A DNA stretch of 64,000 bases. Origin: Watersipora subatra (Eukaryota; Bryozoa; Gymnolaemata; Cheilostomatida; Watersiporidae). The first letter of the stretch is position 1; every line of letters begins with the position of its first letter. Both the position numbers and the translations under genes were made by a program. Of the stretch, positions 48,001-57,000 are shown piece after piece. Below the pieces are notes generated by a model. It ran no database searches and was not told where the DNA came from. It worked only from the letters and a program-made list of their open reading frames with translations. The stretch covers positions 50,880,007-50,944,006 of the forward strand of contig NC_088715.1 in assembly GCF_963576615.1 (NCBI RefSeq), given 5' to 3'.

Positions 48001-51000
48001 TTGTTTGGTAGTTTAGATCAATAGCTGGGAAGCGAATTAAAAACATCCTATCATCTTAACATCTTATCTTAAAATCATCAGTCATCTTATCGAATACGGC
48101 TATTACTAAAAACTAACAAACAAACAGAAATAGCCTACAAAATACAGCTTTGATTAATGTGTTGTGAGTATGAGTTTTGATCACTGCCAATTGATCATTT
48201 GTGATTAAATTGATCACTTGCGGTTTCTCACTGCCAATTGTCAATTTGATCACAAACTAGCACTTGGCAGAATGAATTTTCATTTACACAGAAATGAAAA
48301 TTGGTACAGCTATTTTCATTTCTGTAAAAGCGGAGTGATTAGTTTTACTATAATATATCTGACAGTAAGTCAAACATATATTAATAATACATAGATGATA
48401 TTGTCTGCCAAAAACATTTTTGTTGTGAATGTAAGTATGAACTATTTTGCAGAAGCCAGGCACACAGGCTATGGTCTACTTTTGCTTACCTTGCCTGTAA
48501 TCCGTAAACAGATATGATATAAATTTCGCTTGTTGATTTTTCGGTATCAAAGATGCAGGATGGGTGCCTCTTGGCACTGTAGCTCTACAAGCTTATCAAG
48601 TGCTCTTTGTGACTTCGCAACTAGAAAAACATTCAGAATGGATTACTTGTCTCTTGAATTGAGGTTTCCAGAATCTTCTGAGCAATCGAACTTCTTTATT
48701 AATATATTTAGCACAAGGTACAACAACTCCAGCTTTAGAATAGCTTCAAAAATTTCAAATAATGATTACAGATCCCTTGAATTTGACCTCACTAACAACA
48801 AATTCTTCAAGCATTAAAACCTTTGATAGTGTAGAAGCTTTTAATAGTTGATACAATTGTTACTTAACTCTCTCTGAAATTTTTGTTTTGGTTTTTTTAA
48901 ACAGATATATTTTTAATGTAGTTATTAAAACACGGAGGCAGTAGAATAAAGTTTATTTTCCATTCTTTTTCTTGCAAACTGTGTCAAGACAAAACCGAGT
49001 TTCAAAGCAAAGTTGACTTGATCAAGCAGGTCAAGGTCGCTATTTAGTTTCTTTCTAAAGTCATATAAACATTGGCTATTTTTGCAGACTATGCCGCGGG
49101 AAAGACCAGGTTAATTTTCTGGATGGTATCTAACTGTGGTTCCCGCAAAAGGATGGATTACAAAAAAGAGCTAGAGAAATACGTTCAGGTAAGATCCTCT
49201 CATCGCTTATGCTTTCATGTCTAAACGGGTCGGTATGAGTCACCCTGACTGGCTTGGTATCGAGTGCTACTGACAAGAGAAGACAATTTTATGGGAAAGA
49301 TAGTTTCTGAGCCATCAATATCTCTGACACGTATATATGTTCACACGAAAGCTTTCGCTTTCAGTTTTCTAAGCACAAAATGTCACGATTGCGGTATACG
49401 TGAAACATTCAAACTTCAATCACGTTTCTTTCATAATTACAGTAGTTTTTGCAATGTGCGACACAAGATACGGTGGAACTTCAGTTCTCGCACACTCCGG
49501 TTCTTGACCAACTCAGTTTTCGACCAAAAGATTTGAGATTTGTTATCCTCTTATCTCAACCATAAATTCGGTTCTTGACCGAACCGGACCATGCGCATTG
49601 GAATTAAACATTCGGCGCAGCTCCAGAAACAGCATGTTTATACGTTTAACGATGTTGTTATGAGCCACTTTCGGAAGGTTCTCAAACAAAGGAAGAAGTT
49701 TCGCGTCATAAATTCTGTACAAAAAGGAGCCATCTGGGAGGATGTCGCCTCTATCGAAGAGATTTTTTAGGGACACAACTCCTCCAGTCGATTTACCCTA
49801 AATTGTTTTAGAGGAGGATTCTTTTTCAAATGTGAAGTAAACGTGCCATTGCTGTGTCCATTCTCTTTTTTTCACGACTTTCGATGTAACTGATCTGTTG
49901 CAATTTTTGCTGTTTCGTAATCAATTTCTGCAATTTTTTGTATTTTATTGTAACCTTTAATGTTTTCGATGTTTTACGAGCAAAACATACAAAATGTTTA
50001 CTCTTTGTTTTTTTCATCATCATAGATAGAAATCGTTTATTAAAATTGAATACGATCTATATTTATCCGTTTTTATTTATAGTATGCAGTATACAGTATA
50101 GATTATTATGTAAAATGTTAAAAACTACTTTACTGAAGTTGTTAAATCGATTTGGAATGGATTAAAATTTACATACATTAATTTTAATGAGCAAACTTGT
50201 TTCGGATCTCGAACAACTTGGTTCACAAACAACCTTCTGGAACGGATTGTTTTCGAAAACCGAGGTTCCACTGTAACTGAGCTGGTAGGGTATGTTGATA
50301 AGTAAGTAAGTAAGTAAGCTCATCGCTTTAATGGATGGCAAGGTATCAATAAAGGTTCTAGCTTGAGATTTTGAAAAAATAATATCATGTTTTCAAAATA
50401 CAAGCCTGTGCACCCTTGCTCTGCAACAAACACAATCAGTGTATGCTAAAAAGGTTTCATTGGAGTTATTGGTAGCATAGAGAGGGTAACTCCAAAATTA
50501 TGTCTGAAAGTAGTGCAGAAAAACTGAACTGAGACAATCAAATCTGAATAGTTTGAAATTATATTAAAATATACAAATATGACCAAGTTTCCAAGTGAAT
50601 TTATAAATTTGGTAGTTTGAAATCAGTAAAATAGCTTTGAGTTAAAATCACTCAATTTGAAATCTAAATTTAAAAGCTACTTCAAGTATTATGTAACTTG
50701 ACTTCCAAGAAAATGGCTTGAGTTACTGTAACATCATGTTACAGTAACTCAGTTACAACATAAGATTATGTTTTCATTGGAATTAGGCTATTCACAGTTC
50801 AAAATACTAAGAATTAAAGAAAATAAAATTTTTAGTCCCAGACAGTTCTGGAATTTTAGTCACAGACAATACACTTGTTGCTTTACGTACTTTGTACTGA
50901 CGAGCATATTATGTATACATGCACATCGCTAAAATAACCAGTATGGGTATTTCATTAATATTAGCTGTTTTGAACAAAGTTTAAAATAAGAAACTTTAAT

Positions 51001-54000
51001 TTGTTTTCGTATGTTTACTTTATATACTTTTTATGCTTTAGACTTGCTGATGATTACACTGTCATGTTTACTCAATTGCCCAACCATCTATAAACTTCCT
51101 TGCAAACAAAAACTAGTATATATTTTATGTGTATCAAGTAGGATTCAAGCAAAACTTCAGCATTGTCTATATAAAAAGACATATACAGAGGCTATTAGTA
51201 CTAGTCTTTAAAAACAATCTTATTATTAATAAATGTGGTAGTAATATGTACTCATAACAACTGTTAAAAGAGTTTGCATATTAAGGTTGGTTCGTGTTTG
51301 TTCATAATTGCACTTTTGCTTCATCTAAACGTTTTAACCTCAAGCAATTTTTGTTGATTGTATTATTGAAACATCCTGGCATTCAGATCACTTCAAACAT
51401 CAAAAACAATCACAAATGATAAAAAAATACCAAAACTTTTTGACCAAATCTTTGAAAGCTTTTCTAAGGCCATCTTTAATATAAGTTCATATTGTCTACC
51501 TTTTAATTAGCACTTGACTTCTTTTGATGGCTTCCTCAATTATAATACGTATATAGCCTCTGTTCACAGGTTGATATGATCGGGGCGTGTAACAAAACCC
51601 ATGGAGATCCTTGTGACCACCAATACAGTTGTCTCATAACGTTAAAAAGGAAGTACAAGTTCTATTTGGCATTTGAGAACTCAATGTGCCAGGAATACAT
51701 CACTGAGAAGTTCTGGAAAGCTCTCAAAGAAGGAATGGTAAACTTATAGTTCTCAATAAAAACTATATATCTTTTTTGTCCTAGTAGTAGTAAATTATAG
51801 CATTGATTATAAAATATCATGATGTTTTAGTCGAACGTGCGCAAAATTTTAGTAGATTTTATCAGAAATTGTCAGTATTTTTCTAAAGTTTGTGATTGTT
51901 TTTTATGTTTGAGATAATCTGACTTCCAGGATGTATATAGATTACGACTACCAAAACTCAATTTACCAAAACCGGTTAAAACGTTCAGATCAAGTGAAAG
52001 TTTGATTATGATGTTTATAGTTGCAAGAGACCAACAGAATAAAAACGCATAGCGCTGCAACTTGAACGCAATTGCAAATATCGACTAGTGCAACGATAGC
52101 AACTAGTGACGTGATTTCAAACATTTTTTAAACAATTTAACCACAATCAAGTCATGTCACTTCTAGCCTTAGAGAATTTTGTCTGTCAGACCACTTTAAA
52201 CATCAAAACTTCCTTTCTAGATACTCTCTAAATACTTCCTGAAAGATATTTAGAAACTTGATATACTTTTTAATAAAAACTATAAATATTTACTGCAAGT
52301 TCATTTTTTATCATGCCGCATTTTAGGAAATTAGTATCTCTATAAAAACATTTGACTTTTTTGAAGTATATTTCTGAATATGGATGACACTGAATATCAA
52401 ATCTCTCTGAACAAATACCTAAAATACTTGCATATTGAGAAGCCTAATTTTATACTACCAACAAGATTTGTTGAAATTTCTTTCAAATGGTCACATTTAC
52501 AAGCTGACTATATGTACGGCAAACACATTGCTGCCATATGCTGAATCGTGCAATAATCTTTCTTGCCTCAATTATCTAATATACATGTAGGCTAAGCTCT
52601 GAGTTCATAATCGTAAAGGTCAATCAAATACAGTTATTGCTGTAAATGACTTGTTTTTAAACTTCATCTTTTCCTTTTTGACACCAAATATTTTTTTCAA
52701 ACTAACACAAAAAGAGTAGAAATGCATTTCTGTGTATAAAAACAATGGCTAGTGCCATGCATAAAAACAAATTAGTTTTTTAGTTTCGTAAATTGCTACT
52801 AATAACATTTTTCACATTCATCAGTTCCTAGAAATATCAAAAAATTATTTAGGTAATGTGGTAAGTCTTTGATTATTTGATATTACTAAATCGCTCTCCA
52901 TAGCAAGCAAAGAAGCTCGTCAAAACCATACTAGTGGCATGTGCTGACAGGTGCTTGCCAAGTAAGGCTTGTGAAAAGCATTTAATTAGTCTTTGACCAC
53001 TATAGCGGTATGACAAGTGTTGCCAGTACTTGTTCCAAAGTAGGATCCAAAACTCGCTACTTTTACAGGTTCCAATAGTTATGGGAGCTCCTAGAAAAAC
53101 TTATGAAAGCGTTGGCCCTCCTAATTCATTCATACACGTTGATGACTTCCTTTCACCTCAACACCTCTCACAGTATTTACTAAAACTAGGTAAGCATGGA
53201 GTAAGACTACTGTAAATGTACACTTGGTTATTAATCCGCAGGTATAGGCTAGTCATAGAATGGTTGAATTACAATCACTGTTTGTGCCAAAATGCTGACC
53301 CTTTTTATGAGCAAACAACCAGAGATTGATGAAGGCTTCGCAAGGCATGTTAACTTTATGTCAAGAATTCTGTGTTTCTAAGTCTAGCTCACTTACTTTG
53401 ACCTTTAATAAACACTTGTACTTAAAAAAAATCCAATTTAAAAAGGTTTTTGGGCAGCCATAAATTTAATTATCTGACTATACAATGACGATTTATGCAA
53501 GCCAAAATTTTACTTATTACTGTTTGTTTTGGCAGTATACTCTCTAATTCAATTTGTAAAAGACTTGTGATGGAATGCTCAAGTATTAAGACAATTATGT
53601 AAAGAAAACCTGAATTAAAAAAAACGCTAACAGCTGCCATTTTGTTACAAATTTTTAATTGCATTTATTGTTTTATGCTTAACGTCTATCACCGTTTTAT
53701 TTTGAACTTGTTCCATTACATCTTTCAAGTTTAACACAATTTAATTAACACTTTGAAGTACATGCATCTACATATATAAATATATTTCTCAAAGTTTTTT
53801 GTCTGTTTTCGGTTTGTCCGGCTATAGCTATTAAAATCTTGATGTTAAAATTTCACATACAGATAGATATGAACTCACAACGAAAGCATCGACAAGTTGC
53901 TTATATAGACGCTCTACCACTGAGCTAGAGCGGAATATTGATCAAAAATGTTTTCATATAACAAATATTCCATGCCCATGTTAATTATTTTACCATTGCA

Positions 54001-57000
54001 AGCATGCATTACGATTTCTCTGGTGAAAACTATTTTGGGACCGATGTTTATGCAACACGATGCTTTTTCATTTTTTTTTTCATTATTTTTTCATTTCATT
54101 TTTTTCATTTTTTTTCATTTATTTCTGCCCACAATATCAACAATAATTTATCTACGAAATTAAAATTTGGCAATTTGTGTACCGCTTATATACGTTAATA
54201 AAAAATATACGCTGCTGAAAGTAATGGAAATTTTAAATTTACAGTGGTTTGAAAACCTTTACAGTTGTTTTATTTATTTTTGCTTTAGTTGTCCTGTACA
54301 AAACTTTATCTTCATGATATGAAGTTTGAAAGTTACAGTTGTTTGACAAAGTTTGCAAACTTTTACAGTTGGTTTTATTTTCTCTTTTAATTTATTTTAA
54401 CTACACAAAACACATTTTTCATAATATGTAGTTTGAAAGTTAGAATGGTAAACGTTGTTATATGTTAAATACAAATCAATTTTCTGCTCAAAGGCTTTTT
54501 TATGACCCGAGCAACACCAGGTAGCACAGCTAGTATTACATAAACAGTCAATATTCTGTTTGGAGTCGTATGCTCTTACCTTGTCTGCTTAGCTTGCTAT
54601 CCTTCGTTTTTTCGTGACGTCATTTTATCGTTGTTGGCCATCTTTATAGACAATTTTATCGTTAAAAACACGAAGCTTTTGCAATGACAATTTGAAAAAG
54701 ATGTTTTTGTTTGCAATTTTTTATTATAGTATTAAACAACACCTAAAAGTACTAGTAAATAAAAGAGAAACGATCATTTTCTACAAATATGGCGGCTTTT
54801 TCGTGAACAAGCGCGTGTGCGAACGACTTGATGACGTAAAAAAACGTATTACTTTGTTGGCAATAATTTCATTACAAATGAAACCTTTTTTAAAATTGTG
54901 TTATACAATAATCATAAAAAAGTCAAAATTTAATCAATCAAGTAAACGGTTTGACAAATGGTTTTCAAAAAACCTTTTTCTGTTAAGAAAGGAACAATGA
55001 AACCTTATTTAATCTTTAGATCCATCAGAGAACACCGACAAAGTACACAACCAACTAGTGAGATAATTTATAGCTACTTGAAGCCGATGAATCCGAACTG
55101 TATTAAAAGTTACTTGCATGAGCTGCATTTAGCTTTTTTCCTGAAGAAATTATGGCACAGGATTTATTATTGGCACAGTTAGTTATGCTATGCAAATAAT
55201 GTTGAGGTTTCATGCTTTACCATGTTTGACTGCCTCAAGCTGATTACTATTATTATTATTAATTTTATTATTATTATTACTATTATTATTTGTTGCGAAT
55301 ATTAAGAAGTGAATTTGTTTAAGTTTATCATATCTCGCTTAGGAAAAATATGAAATAGATCAAAAATAAAATATTTTATGTAAAACTTTGATAAAACCTC
55401 CTACATTACAATTATTTTTATATTGTCCATACAAACATATCGGTGTGCTGGTTTAGTGATATAAAGCTGTTCAACATTGTTTACAGTTATTCTTGTCATA
55501 TCAAACTGTTTCTAGCGATGAGCACAAATTTTGAATTTTTTTACTGTTTTTGAATTTCGAATTTTTAGCAGTTTTGCTTTTAGCATCCTGTTGTAGAAGG
55601 TAGAAAACAATAGCAATTTATACTCTATGTGTTTATATAATAACACTGTATATATTATATAATAATATATAATATAATAATAACATATATAATACTCGTT
55701 TGTAACTCTTTAAATTTATCCCTTTACAGTCATTTGCAAAAGTTTAAGACCACCCTTGATTTTTCCGAAAAATTAAGATTTTCGGTATTACACCAAACTA
55801 TTTCTTTTTTGTTTACGCTATGACACAATTTAGAGAATACATAGTTTATACTGTGCAACAGTTACTCCAAATGCTGCTAATGTCAATATTTTGTATGTCG
55901 TCCCTCATTTTCTATTACAGCTTTAAGTCTCCTTGGCGTGCTCTCAATAAGTTTTTTACAATAGTCATCGGTGATCTCAGTTATCAAACTGTCCTAATTG
56001 CTTCATATACAGCTTAAGCATTTGGCAATATCTCCGCTATTAAAATCTCTATTAGTCTGGTGATATCACTTTTAAAGAACATCTACTAAAAATAGGGTTT
56101 GAATCTGGTCCTGTTTCTACCAATAAAATCTTATTTTATTAAATACTTTTAACAAAGCATCAATTTTAAAATTTCAGATTTAATGTGACAGCGAGTTGAA
56201 AGGTCGCTGTAAAACCATTAACCCAAGTTAACATGGGCCCCACACTTGCTGACCTCAAATAAACAGGCTAAGATACCATAACATCATGTAGGCAATCTTT
56301 AAAATGAATAATCCTATACAGTATTATTGTATAGTACTATTAACGTACTTTTCGGACTATAAACCGTACCCCTATATAAGCCGCATCTGCTTTATTTTCC
56401 TAAGACGATAATAAAACAATACATAGGCCGCACCTTTGTATAGGCCGCAGAACTTAGGACGGTGCTTTTTACCACGGCAACGACTTTGCTATTTAAAACA
56501 GAACAGTGCTTAATGGCACAGTTTTGTATTAATCGACACTTTTTAACCTAGTACCTAATGGAACAGTACCGTAAGGCATTGTTTAGTTTATTCTTTCACC
56601 ACTAAAGGCGCACTAACCAGAGATTCCGGTTAAAGCTCCGTAGGGGTGAAAGAAAAAGCTATATGATAGCCGCACCCTTATATAAGCCGCATGGCTCAAA
56701 TCATCCAAAGAAAGTATCTAATAGCCCAAAAAGTATGGTACTGTATATTACATGTATATATAGTAATAGTATATATAGTACATAAATAATATATAATACG
56801 GTATATATTGTACTAGCAGCATGCCCGGCATTGCACGGGTATTAAAAAGCAGCTTATAAACAATAGCAAGTAATGTAGTTGCCTGCCACATGGCATTAGC
56901 CTGGCACATGGCCAATGACTAATTTGAGTAAGCTAGTTAGCTAACTAACTAATAAGAACTGTGAGAGCAAGCTTTTGTGACGTTGCAGAGTGCAGAGTGC

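Noticed and set aside
48530..48817. 95-codon plus-strand ORF in intron 3 of the fucosyltransferase gene
   Set aside because: No motif recognised, starts at an alternative codon, and the complete gene does not need it.
53860..53932. A tRNA gene on the minus strand
   Set aside because: A and B boxes are good, but the acceptor stem does not pair and the segment lies inside a repeat shared with 63460-63868, so it is a SINE head.
54692..55182. Two overlapping plus-strand ORFs (102 and 74 codons) rich in Lys and Phe
   Set aside because: Low-complexity AT-rich composition, no motif, inside intron 6 of the fucosyltransferase gene; considered chance.
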